Shown here piece after piece: positions 1-22,960 of a DNA stretch of 64,000 nucleotides. The first letter of the stretch is position 1. Each line of letters opens with the position of its first letter. Under the pieces are notes generated by a model that was given only the letters and a program-made list of their open reading frames with translations, made no database searches and was not told the origin of the DNA. Origin of the DNA: Callipepla californica brunnescens (lineage: Eukaryota > Chordata > Aves > Galliformes > Odontophoridae); the NCBI GenBank assembly GCA_023055505.1, contig JALIRH010000008.1, positions 2,170,001 to 2,234,000 of the forward strand, read 5' to 3'. Both the position numbers and the translations under genes were made by a program.

Positions 1-800
1 CGTGCGGCCCGCCACGTGACGCGGAGGGAGGCCGGCCCCGGCGCGGAGCGGAAGTCGGCGGCATCTATGGTTGCGAGGCGGGCAGAGCGCCCTCTCCTCT
101 CTATGGTCGCGCCGCCGCCGCGGGGCCGACGGGAAGCTGGCGGACTATGTGCATTTTTCCCTCATTACCTCACAGGCGGGGAGGAGGCTGCCGGGATCGC
201 GGAGGACCTTCCCTCGGCCTCGCTCCGGTCCTCCCCGCTCCCCTCGCTGCCGCCGGCCCCGGGAAGCGCGGCTCCCGGCGGGTCCCGCCCGCCCCTCCCC
301 CCTCCTCCCCCTCCCCGCCGGGCCCGCTTCTCCGGGGAGCCTCGCCCGGGCCCACGGCTCCATGAGGCGGCAGGCGGCGGCGGCGGCGGCGGGGCAGCGA
401 TTGGGCTGAGGAGGGGAGAGGCGGAGCGCGCCCGGCCCGGGACGGGGCAGGAGGTGGGCGGCCGCCGCCGGGCGAGTGGGGGAGGGCCGCCCGGCACCGG
501 GGCCGCGTCCCACAGCGCCCCGCCGCGGCCGGGCCGGATACGGCAGCCCCGCAGGCCGGCGGCCGCTGCGGGCCCGGGGAGGTCCGGCGGGAGGGAGCGG
601 TGAGCCGGGACGGAGGCGGGTCGGGCAGGGCTGGGAGGAACGGGGTGATTTCCTCAGGCCGTGTTCGCCGTGCCCTACGCGGGTTATCCTTCGGAAGCCT
701 CCTCCTTTAAGCGGAGGGAGCGCCCGTTCTCGGAGGTCCCGTTCTCCGGGGACCTGCTGGGTGCGGGAGGACGGGAGCTGTGCGGGCGGGGATTGCTGTG
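1..800 (+). promoter_or_regulatory. AMMECR1L: CpG-island promoter of AMMECR1L
   Basis: The first 650 bases or so are extremely G+C- and CpG-rich, fading by about 800, and lie directly upstream of the first AMMECR1L coding exon. No TATA box is evident, which suits a housekeeping CpG-island promoter. A CACGTG E-box (positions 13-18, within GCCACGTGAC) would suit USF or MiT/TFE factors. A run of GGC triplets lies at about 363-393. The exact transcription start cannot be read from the sequence. The island is probably cut by the left edge of the window, so the upstream promoter and any divergent transcript are not visible. Confidence 0.85.
362..599 (+). other. AMMECR1L: AMMECR1L non-coding exon 1 (probable; 3' end seen, 5' end unknown)
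   Basis: A consensus 5' splice site (GCG|GTGAGC) follows base 599 in the CpG island, and a strong acceptor with a long pyrimidine tract ends at 1686, just before the exon carrying the start codon. The simplest reading is a 5'UTR exon ending at 599. The start given is only a lower bound, set by an upstream ATG; the real transcription start is unknown. Other GT donors exist in this G+C-rich stretch, so the choice is tentative. Confidence 0.5.
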
Positions 801-1686
801 CAGCTGCGTGGGTTTGGGTTTTCTCCTTTTCCCTGCGTGGGCTGTGGGTTCACGCTTGTTTGGACATCTGTGCTTTTAGCAGATGGGGAACGCTCCCTTT
901 GTGTGCCCGGATCTCACGGTGGCGGTGGTGGCACTACAGTTAATGAAGTGCCTGCACTGGATGTGTGGTCCTTGAGGATCTGCATAGGCTCTCCTCCCTC
1001 TGTCCCCCCTCCCCCACACCCCCCACTTTTTGTGCTGTATGAGATAGGGTTCTCCTCTTCAGAGCAAAAACAGTTCTGCTTTTTCTGTGCGTGTATCTGC
1101 TTCCCATACCTACCACTTTCCTCCTCTCAGACTGTGCTTATTTTCAGCTCTTCCTGTCCTGTGTTGTATCTTGACCCTGCCTGCCTGCTCCTGGGCGCTG
1201 CTGATTTCGTTAGTCCTAGAAAGCTCATGCAGTTGCTTGCTCCTGGGGTCTGGGCAATAATCTGCTGTTCACGGAGTGGTGATTCAGAGCTCATAGCTTC
1301 TCTCTGTGCCCTGCTTGGGTTGCAGCCCTGGGAGCCCAAACCCTGTGGTGTGGGCCAAAGGAGTTGTCCCCCTTCTGCTGGGAAGGAGGAAGGGAGGTGC
1401 AGCTGTGGCTGTGAAGGAGTTTGCCATTGGTGTAGCCATTAACTCTGGGGGGAAACAGATGATCTGCAAGAGAATTGAATGGGATCTATAGTCTAAAGTC
1501 CCCTTTTTTCTCTTCAGTTTTCCAAGCTTCCCTCCCATTATGGGAGGGCTAGTTGTTCTGGTGGTGTGGTGGTTTTTTGTTGTGTGATTTTGTGATGAGC
1601 TGCCTCTTTTAGAGCTTTGGTACACTGCACCAACAGCTCGCTGTTTCGTGTAGTGCTTATTTCCCTCCCCCCCTGCTCCTTTCCAG
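600..1686 (+). other. AMMECR1L: AMMECR1L intron 1 (5'UTR intron)
   Basis: This lies between the proposed 599 donor and the acceptor at 1685-1686, which is preceded by a C/T-rich tract. The first 200 bases still belong to the CpG island; the rest is ordinary intronic sequence. I see no coding exon or recognisable repeat. Several open frames run through the CpG-rich part but none resembles a known protein. Confidence 0.5.
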
Positions 1687-10588
<8,902 letters not shown>

Positions 10589-13500
10589 CACACGGCTGCA
10601 TGACCAGTCCCACCCCCCAGTTGCTGCCAACGGCTACGACATCATCGGGGCAGACGCCTCCTCTTCCTGGTCCAGTTACTTCTATTACTGCACCATTTTA
10701 TGATGCTAGCTTCCGTTGCCAAGTCTGCCTTCCAGCTGACCTGGGGGGAGGATGAGAGCATGACAGAACTTCAGGGGCCCAAGCCTTATCTCAGCCTTCC
10801 CTCCAAATGGGGATTTAGTTGGGTTGGAGCTCCATGCCTACGAACTGTCGTGAGGTGCAGAAGACCTCTAGGAGTGAAAGTGCCACTTCAGACCGACCTG
10901 TTTGTGCGCGTTACTGACGCTCTGGAAGCTTGAGTTGTTCGTTATGGAAGCCCCCCAGATCAAGTAGGAGCATTCCCCTGGCAGCCTGGGCAACGGAGTC
11001 CAATGAAACATTTTTTAGGTTCTTTTTAATTTTTTTTAACCTCTGGTATCTGTTGTGTACCAAGAGCTGATTGCAGTCCCCGCGCGTCACAGGCGGACAT
11101 TACAACACAGAGGGTTGAACACCTGGATAGCACCCCGTCCTCGCAGACAGAAAGCACTTAAAGATGTGAAAAACCTTTGGATGGTACTGCAGATGAATCC
11201 ATTGTTTAAGTAAGCCGTCGAAGGCTCTAATTCTCTGATCCTGCTGTAGGTGGATTCTCTAGAACTCCTTTTGGTTCATGGTGTGCTGGGTTTGTAGGTG
11301 GTGCTTTGTAACGTAGCCTGCTATGAAGTAGAGTGCTGTTTTGCCTGTAGGAGAGCCAATTGTCATGCTGTGTATGTGAAGGACAAGGTAACTTCAGTGT
11401 ACCCTGGACAGTCTTTGCCGTTACTGCCCCGTTTTGTGTCGAAACGTTTTTGAGAGAGCCTGATTAGGGGTGGGGAGGGATTGGCAGGGAATAGACTGTA
11501 GTCATACAAGGGAGACAAGTGACTGAAATTTCTTTAACTTCAGCAAACTGTCTTGGGGACCTTCCTTTTCATAGGACAGCCACTTTCTCTAGTGTGACTA
11601 TGGATCTTGAGATTTGTCAGTAGTCGGGCTCGTGGCAGGCCTGGTGAAGGAGGCTGCGTGGTTTCGCTGCTCGTTATGCAGCTCTTTCATTAGCACGTGA
11701 AGGCAGTGAGCGGGGAGCCCTGTCTGACACTCGTGTGCGCTCTGTATTTCTCCTCCTATCGTTGGTTGAAAGAAGTACTCTGTTCTAAGAGGAAGATACG
11801 TTCTCCAGTTGTTGTTTTGCAGTGTCGTTAAGGCACACCCTGTCAAATAGGTCACGGAATTCCAGCTGTAAATTCGGAAACGTTTCTGGAGGGTCAGCAG
11901 TGTTCAGGAGAGAAAATACAGGTGTATAGCAGAGCGCTGGCTATTTGGCCGCACGCAGCTTTAGAGTTTGCTTGTGTGTGGTAATAATGGCTTTTAAAAT
12001 TGGCTGGTGTTCTGAGCCTGAAATTCTCTCCTGGTGAGGCAGGGAATGAGGCTGGTAGGAAGCTCAGGACTGCGTGCTGCTGCTCCTTCTGGTCCTAGAG
12101 AAGAAAACAGGCCTGTGTGGTGTTGCTTCACGGTGGTGTCGTGTCCTCCTGCTGCCAGAGGAGAGAGACACGAGGGAAAGGAGGGAGTCCTGTTCTGGAT
12201 AACTGTGCAATATTGACCCAGCTTTCTTCCTGTGCTGGGTCGTTCTTATAAATTGCCGCTTTTTCCCTTGTGATGCTGTTGAAGAGCGATTGAAGATGAA
12301 GGGATTGCTTCGCTATTTCCTGCTGCTGAGAATGAATGGGTCTTGTTGCAAACTCGAGTGGTTTGTAATTACTCTCCCAGGTGCCCGGGAGTGATGAGGG
12401 AGGATGGGGTCAGCTCTGGACAATACCATTCACCGTTCAGCTGTCAAACAGTATGACACATAGGGCTACACTCATTACTGTCCAAGTGTTCTACGTTAGA
12501 ATTTAATTTCATCAAGGTTTAAAAAGAGCAAAAAAAATGGTGCTAAAACTTCACCCCTGAGCACGCTCAGTGAGACTGGTCATGCAGGCATATAGTGCCA
12601 GGCTTCTCTACTCTTCGTTTCTTTCCCAAGCATTTGCCCTGTTCTGCGTCTTCACCGGTGTACAGTGTTTTCCTGATTTCATTTTATTTGTATAGGGGAT
12701 GAAGAAGGGGTGGGGTGGGGAAGGTTAGCTGTCATTTTTAAAGAACAGAATGTTAGGAGTGAGTGACGTGGTTGGATAAGCTCGAAGTGGGCTAGGTGGT
12801 TTGGCACTGGGGAAGCCTTATCCTCTCCCACTTCCATTTCCCTGCTCAGTCTGGATTCAACAAATAACAACAAAAAAGCCTCTAAATATGTACTGTGTTC
12901 TTGTCTTGCTGCAGTGAGAAGCTAGCAAATCAGAACTGCTGGTCTGCTGTGTTAGAAACAGGCCCTCTCAGCTTCAGACCCATAAGGGTCCGGCTGTGAA
13001 ATCGGTTGAAAAGCGTGTCAATAATGTGTGACGAGGACAGGTGGTCTCAGGAAATAATCCCATTTCTAGATCATTACACGGCAGCTATGCATAAGGATGA
13101 AAGGAGTGAGCTAGAAACAAAATGCACTTTGATTTGCCTCCAGGTGGAGGTAACAAAAATCATCGATTCAGAACTTTCTCTGTGGTTACTTTGCGGGGAC
13201 GGCAGGTTAGAACTGCTCCCTCTAAAGTAATGGCACCCGGTTTGGTCTGGATTTAACTCATCCTTAGAAGCAAGTGCCTTTTGGTCTAGAAGGGCTTATT
13301 CTCGTGACAACCACGGCTGAGAAATAATCTCACTGCAAGTACGGATTGTCTTTGTTTTACAGCAAATACAGGAGAATGTCTTTGATCACTGGAGTCTGTC
13401 AGTGTTGGAATGTTTCCACTGTGAGGTTCTTAAACTTCCTCTTTTCATGTTTGATAGTCAATCTCAACTGAGATCACTTCAGTCTGGGAAGGTTTTATGG

Positions 13501-13870
13501 TCAAAATATCACATATCTACAATTTATAAGAACTAAAATTCTGTAAGAAATCTAAGAGTTCGTTTTAACCTTTGCACAGGATAATTTGTTTTCATAGTAC
13601 ATTAACCTACATCTGCAATCTTCACTATTAGTGCTGTTTTCTGTTTGTATTCTGGAAACTACATGTCGTTTTGTTTTGAGTTACTTTGGGGTTAATTTAT
13701 TTCCTTAAAGCAGGAGACCTCTTTTGACCTTCAGTGCAGAGATGTCAGACCAATTCTTTGTATTACACTTGGTTGCCTCCTACCGATATAATAACTTCTG
13801 AGTGTAAATAATTGAACTCTATCCTCTAATGAAGTATTGTAGAGAATAAATCATAATGGGGAAAAAAAAA
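10589..13870 (+). other. AMMECR1L: AMMECR1L 3' untranslated region (probable extent)
   Basis: After the stop codon I find no canonical AATAAA until 13845-13850, which is followed by a GT/T-rich stretch (13870-13915) typical of a cleavage site. This predicts a 3'UTR of about 3.3 kb. No transposable element was recognised inside, in keeping with a transcribed UTR. Short open frames at 10534-10933 and 11598-11855 are not convincing. Earlier non-canonical poly(A) sites are possible. Confidence 0.55.
13845..13850 (+). terminator. AMMECR1L: Candidate poly(A) signal AATAAA of AMMECR1L
   Basis: A canonical hexamer, apparently the first downstream of the AMMECR1L stop, with A-rich sequence and then a T/GT-rich element within 30-60 bases. 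Cleavage would be expected at about 13865-13880. Confidence 0.5.
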
Positions 13871-13879
13871 GTTTGTAAT

Positions 13880-16800
13880 GTCCTCTTTTATCTGGTTTCT
13901 TGTAGCATTTGTGGGACATGATCAAATCTTTCTCGTCTATGGGTAACACACTGTATGTGTAAATACCAAGCCTCTCACTTCTATTACATGCTCAGAACCA
14001 GGGAGCTGCCAGACGCTATCACAGCTGTCTGAAAACATAAAGACAGGCTTGCTAGGAGAAGTGAGGGGGAAACAGTGGGAAAATTAAACACAAATACTAC
14101 AATATTTCCCTTAATAATGATACAGCAAAGAGTCTGCATTCTGAAATAGCACTGACTCGGTGATTACTCCGTCAGCCGTCCTGCTGGTGGAACGTACACA
14201 GATCTGTACATCTGGCTTACAGAACCCCACGTTTGGTTTTGGTCTTTTAAAATGAATTAAAGAAGAAAGAGATGATATGCATTTTACAAGTTGTTAAGTG
14301 ATCTTAAATACGAACTTTATTTTGGGAAAAAGCATGTTTCTAAATTCCTTCTAAATATTGCAGTGATTGCTTTGGTATGGGACCAATCAGTGGTGCACAA
14401 AGACACCTTTTGGCTTTCTGCTTACCTCTGCTTCACGTGGCTTTCTGTAGGCTGCCTCTGCTGGCTGACCTATGGCAGATGTGTACTTCAAGATCCTCTA
14501 TTTCACATGGGTGGTTCTCGGAGCTGCAGCCCTGACATCAGGAAGCAATGAGTGTGAGAGGAAAAAGGAAATCAAACAACCACATACCTGAAGTGGGAGA
14601 GCAGTTCTGAGCTGAATGTGCCCGAGAAGCTCTCTCACTGCAGGGCAGCTCCAAAACATGCGTGTGAGCAATTATATTTCCTTGGAAGGTTGAAGATAAT
14701 GCACGAATTTACTTTTTGTAAGTCCCTCGTGCGCTGTGAGGAGTGAGTTAAGGAGGTGTCTGTAGTTAACATGATCTACAGGTGACCCGTATGTTCTGGT
14801 GTCAAACACAGAGCTAGCACCTGCTGCTGTTATGTGCCCCTACAAGCTATCAGTTACACTTCCTCAGCTTCTTTTTTAACTAGGGTACGCTGACCTATTT
14901 TTGTGTCGGTTTAGAGCATGTATGTTTTTCCTTACTTAGTTTTTCTTCGGGTTTCACGTTGAAGCAGTCAGACACAAAATCTTTAGCCGGTGTCTTCCAC
15001 GTGTGCACACAACTCCTGTGGCCACAGGAGCCCTCAGCAGCTCGCAGCAGAGGTGTGAGTGCATGCAAGAGGCTGCTCCATCCCAGCTCAGCACTGGAAT
15101 ACCAGCATAACTCTCCAAAAAACGCTTCCTTCTGGTTTTACCTCTGCTTGAAAAAAAAGAAACAATGAATAAGTCATTTAGCACTGATAAAAACTCTAAA
15201 AACAAATGACAGAGCACCTAGGAGAAATCTCTGCGAGCTATTTCAGATGAAGAATACCTGAGAGTTTATTTTTGTCCAAAAAATTTATATGAAGTATCTA
15301 ATTGTGATTGAGAAATGTCTCAGAGACGGCCATTCAAGTCAGAGCACGTGGCCCTGCTTTTAATATGCACAACTAATACATCTGTGGTGAGTACTGCTCT
15401 CAAACTGAATTACAGACAGCACAACCAGTTGATAGCATGCTCAGATATCATATAGGAATTCAGAAAATCGACACTGCCTCAAAGGCAGTTCTGTATTCAG
15501 ATTATGATGTTATTTTTGGAAGTTAATATAGCTCTGTATTGCTCTTACGTTCGTTCATTATATTTTTGTTACCTAACTTGAGAAGGAGTCAATAACTGAA
15601 GGTGAGATTATATGAAAACTTGGATGCTGATATTTCAAGAGCGTGTTTATAAAGAAACATGAATCTTGTGCTATAATGGCTTTTTTGACACCGATTTTTT
15701 CTAAGCAGGGGATTTCACTTGTGGATTTTGATCTACACATGTTAGAAATGCTGACAATGAGAAGAGATTAAGGCCTCAGTGTTCTTAATGCCTTCAGTCA
15801 AAACCTGCTTTCCAAAAGTCAGTCGCTTTGACACACGCATTAGGCAGATAATTACTGCTCCGAAGCTTCAGAGCTGCCAGGAAGATAAGGCCTGTTCTGC
15901 TGGTGAGTTCAAAGGAAGGACATTGCAAAATGCAGCTACGCCGATAACGGAACGTATTCGTTATGAGATGTTCCTACACTTTACTACACAGATATTCAAC
16001 TGAAGGTGTTTTGGTTTTTGTTGCTCTATTGTGGGCGTGTGCAGCCAGCTGTTAGTAGGTCTGTTTTCAAACCGAGGGAATGAAGAAATCGGTCTGTCGA
16101 ACAAACCTCAGCTGTCGTGAACCCAGCAGTGGTCACTGCTTTCTGCCCTAGACTATGAAGAGTAGGCTGGAGTCTGAAGCCAAGCACAGCAGTGACAGAG
16201 CCGTGTCCCTCCTTAGCTGTACCTTTACCTTCTTGCAGGTATGAGGCTTCCCCTGAGTTGCTTCAGTTTCCGTGTATGTAAGTAGGAGAGCTCTTTGGGG
16301 AACGATGAAAGTACAGATTTATGTAACTGAGACTGCAAGCTACCCACTGTTTGAGGATCGTGATGTTCCGAGGAGACGGCTTCCGTGAGAAGCCATTAGG
16401 GTGCCAAACAATTTTAATCAATCTGCCACAGATTTCCATGTTTTCTTGTAAACATAACTGAAATAGCCTCATTTGCTAGATGATCCGAGATATTTCCACA
16501 CTCTCTTCCCGAATGTCTTTGTTTATATCACTTCGCTAATTAGTTTTCAGCTAGCTCCTCTGCCGGGCTCACGGGGAGTTAACGAACATCAAGGAGCAAA
16601 GATCCGCAGCTCCAGGCCGGCTGTGCCCCTCCCCCAGCGCGCAGGAAGCGCTGCAGCTGGCACAGCTGTGAGTAGAGCAGAGCAAGAGCGGCCTGACCTG
16701 TAAATCCTCCAGCCGTCTATTTCTGCCTTTCTTTAAGGGCACAGGATGACACTGTGGAGTCTGCTAAGGTGATTACTGAGTCGTAAGCTGGCTGGGCACC

Positions 16801-16950
16801 TTCGTGTGCGTCCTCCGGGGAAAGGGCCCCTGTGCTGCCCCCGCCTCCGACAGCGTCAGGAGGAGTCCATTTCCATCCTGCCTACAGACTGCTCCTGGGT
16901 AGCGAGACGAGAACGGGTTAAAATAAAACTTAGGCACTGAGCAAAGGGGA
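13880..16950. other. AMMECR1L-POLR2D intergenic region
   Basis: About 3 kb between the proposed AMMECR1L poly(A) site and the POLR2D CpG island. It is A+T-rich at first, and G+C content rises after about 16550. I see no gene, RNA or recognisable transposable element. If AMMECR1L uses a more distal poly(A) site, part of this would be 3'UTR; an ATTAAA lies near 14256. Confidence 0.6.
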
Positions 16951-17141
16951 AGGGGAACGGAGCTTGAGCAAGTTGCTATCCGCGCTCCTTCCCGCCAAAC
17001 GTACGCGTTATTTACCACAGCGCCGGCGTGGGGCCCAACCCCACACGCACGGCCGCGCGCGCGCGCGCGCTCCCGTCAGCGCGGCTCCCTCTGGCGGGCA
17101 GCGGGGCTCGGGGCGCCGCGCTTCCGCTTCCGGGCGCGGCG

Positions 17142-20347
<3,206 letters not shown>

Positions 20348-20840
20348 GGTTGAGCCTCGACCCCTCCAGAAGAGTGGAAAAGTCTGAAAACTTTGTCTAC
20401 CCACCATCTGTACCAATCCAGCTCCCTGGCTGAGGAGGGGAGTTGTGGATAAAGGGAGCTCCAGCACTGTCAGAAGCAGGGGTACTGGAGATCAGCGCAG
20501 TCCTCCTGGTTTGATAAGGATGCTTGCATTGTGAGGGCACAAAAACTTGAAAAATCTTTTCTCAGTGGCTCCAACATTTGTTTCTTCCAGATTCTTCTCC
20601 CCGATTTGGGAATTCTGCACACGTTTCTGGGTTTTTAGCAGGAATGTAGACCTGTTTGGGTTTTGTTATTTCCTTGTATGTTGGTTTGTTGTCAAAAAGA
20701 GCAGGGACTCTTATTCTTGACTCCTGGATAGGCGGAATCAAGCCCGTTGTCTTTCAGATAGTTTCATCAGGATGGTGGACTTTTACAAGTTCATTGTTGT
20801 GATTTCTTGGTGTAAATTAAAACATATTTCTAACCGAGGT
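20348..20840 (+). other. POLR2D: POLR2D 3' untranslated region
   Basis: About 490 bases from the stop codon to the ATTAAA signal at 20816-20821 and a GT/T-rich downstream element (TCGTGTGTTTTTAT). No repeat is seen. Confidence 0.75.
20816..20821 (+). terminator. POLR2D: Poly(A) signal ATTAAA of POLR2D
   Basis: The commonest variant hexamer, followed within 20-30 bases by GTCGTGTGTTTTTAT, a good GU-rich downstream element. It lies about 470 bases after the stop. Confidence 0.75.
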
Positions 20841-21039
20841 CGTGTGTTTTTATAAACGTTATGCGCACATTCTGATTTACGAAGACCTTTTCAACACTGA
20901 TTAGTCTGTTAAAATGAAGAGAAACACTTGCAGGAAGAAGAGCCGGGCTGAACACCAGCGTGCGTGTCAGGTCACTGTTCTGCTGATGGGAAAGAAATAG
21001 GATTCCTCTGTTACCATGGTTCCCGCCGGGCCAGCAAAG

Positions 21040-21700
21040 CGGATCACTCGGTTACCGGACCCGGTTAATTGCTCCGGCCGCTCCGTTCTTGCCGGGCTCG
21101 GCCACGCGCATGCGCACAGCGCTTCGCGCTCCCAGCCGCGCGGGTGGGCTCCGGGGGGCGCTCGGCTTCCGGCCGCGCAGGCGCAGAGGTGTGGCGGCGG
21201 GCGGCTCGCGGAAGCGTCTTGACGTAGGGCGCGTGCGCCGCCCCTGGCGCTGGTGGGGGCAGGAAGATGGTGGCCGGCCGCGGCGGGGGCTCGTGAGGCG
21301 GCGGCGGCGGTTTGCGGGGCCGGGAGGACGAGGCGAGGCGAGCGGAGGGGCGCGGAGGCGCGGTGAGAGACGCCGGCTGGACGGTGAGCGCGGAGCGGGG
21401 CGGGGCGGGGCGGGCGCGGGGCCCGCGGAGCGCCGTTCCCTCCGCCATCTTTAGGCCGCGGCCCAGGAGCGGCGCGGGCCGCCCGCGGGAGGCCCGGAGG
21501 CGGCGGAGGCCGCAGCGACGGGCGGGGGGGACGCGGCGCCTCGGGAGCGCGGAGCGAGGCCTCGGCCTTGTCCGCGGGAAGGCCGTGCGGGGTCTGAGCG
21601 GCGGGCAGCGCTCTGCTGTGCGCGGCTGCTGGGAGCCCGTAGCGCCCGGCCGGCTCCGATGGGATGGATCTCACTGGAGTCGGGCGCGGGCTGTGAGGGC
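21040..21700 (+). promoter_or_regulatory. WDR33: CpG-island promoter of WDR33
   Basis: A strong CpG island. It contains an NRF1-like palindrome (CGCGCATGCGCA, about 21106-21116), ETS-like CTTCCGG (about 21165), a YY1-like GAAGATGGTGGCCGG (about 21262), GC boxes for Sp1/KLF factors (about 21395-21420) and a reverse YY1-like CCGCCATCTTT (21442-21452). There is no TATA box. This factor set is typical of constitutively expressed RNA-processing genes. Long open frames on both strands here reflect G+C content, not coding. Confidence 0.85.
21270..21383 (+). other. WDR33: WDR33 non-coding exon 1 (tentative)
   Basis: A consensus 5' splice site, ACG|GTGAGC, follows 21383 in the CpG island, and the next credible exon is the one with the start codon at 35550. 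A competing donor (GCG|GTGAGA) follows about 21361. The 5' limit is arbitrary; the transcription start cannot be read. Confidence 0.4.
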
Positions 21701-22734
21701 TCTGGGGCGCGTACGGCCACGTGCAGCAGGCGCTTATTACCTACCCTGGAAGGTGGGTGGGTGGGCTCCAGAGGTGCGCGGTGGTACAGTCCGATGGTGG
21801 TGTTATTTCTCAGTAAGAGTCAGCAGTGGTAACTTCTTAAAATTAGAAAAAGCGTCTCTTTTTCCATGGGAGGCAGCTCGCTAAACTTCGTGAAAATGGA
21901 CGTTATTTCTCCCTTCCTGACTCTTAGCTTCTCCTTTATGATTAGATTATCGTATACCTTGAAATAAGTACTTTGCAGTAGTGATACTCGTGTGAGCGTA
22001 TCTGTGTTACAAAAACTGCCATAGGTAAGTAGTTCTGTACCCCTGGGTCTGTGCCTTATTATATCTTTACTCATAATTTGTGGATTGTGGTTGAGAATCT
22101 CTTTTTCTCTGGCAACTTCAGTCCTTCTTGCAGCCAGTTTTTATCCTCTCCAAACTCAGAGCTGCTATTGCTTTAATAAAGGTAGTTCCACATGGTTATT
22201 TGTCAGAGAGCTTACAGTATGCGAGCACGCTGTCATATAGTTATGATACTCAGTCGTACTTCCTTAAATTGCTCGTCAGCAGAACTGAATTCCGAGCGCT
22301 TTGTTACGATATTCTGGTGTCATCTTTAATGCAACGGTATATAATAATAAAAGTCTGTATTTACACTGTACTTCTTAACATCTTGTTTAGTTGTGCTGTA
22401 GTATTTCTAATGGGCGGCTACGAAATCCTGGTGAAAGGAGACTTTATTTAAGCAGCCTCAGCACAGTGAGAACAAGTTGGCCTCTCTTCAATTGGTTTGC
22501 TGTTAACATTTGTGGTGTTCTCTGCCCACCTCTAGAGCTCGGAAGCCGGGCTTGGCTTGACCTGCCTTCATGTGACTGTTTCAGAAGCTGATGTAATTAC
22601 CAGATTGTCAGTTTTGATAAGTAAATGTGGAAAAATGGAGGACATGTGAAAAATCTTTGAGCTGGAGAGAATTAATTGGTTAATACCAGTTAATTCCCTA
22701 TTAACTAGTGTGCATTTACCGTAGAGTTACAAAA

Positions 22735-22960
22735 TGGCGTGGGGTGGAAGGGATCCTAAAGCCCAGCCAGTCCCAGGGCCCATCAGCCTGACCCTGAGCA
22801 CCTCTGGGGATGGGGCACCCACACTTCTCTGCACAGCAGTGCCAGTATCTGGATGTCCTTTAATCTAGTAAGAAACTCCTTGAGCTGCTGAAACCTTTAA
22901 CTGTTTATAGTGCCAGACACTTGTAGTTTGACCCTGTTACCCAAAGTGCTGGCTCTTCTT
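22735..22960 (-). repeat. Old CR1 LINE fragment, antisense
   Basis: The plus strand reads as a degenerate reverse-complement CR1: GGGGTGGAAGGGATCCTAAA, CAGTCCCAGGGCCCATCAG, CACCTCTGGGGATGGGGCAC, and CAGTGCCAGTATCTGGATG. Divergence is high, so the right boundary is approximate. Confidence 0.65.

Noticed and set aside
16..943. Long open frames on both strands in the first kilobase
   Set aside because: They are rich in Arg, Pro, Gly and Ala, lie in a CpG island and overlap in several frames. They reflect high G+C with few stop codons, not a gene.
20967..21884. Minus-strand 235-codon frame and plus-strand 190-codon frame at the WDR33 promoter
   Set aside because: Low-complexity Pro/Arg/Ala translation of a CpG island with no recognisable protein.
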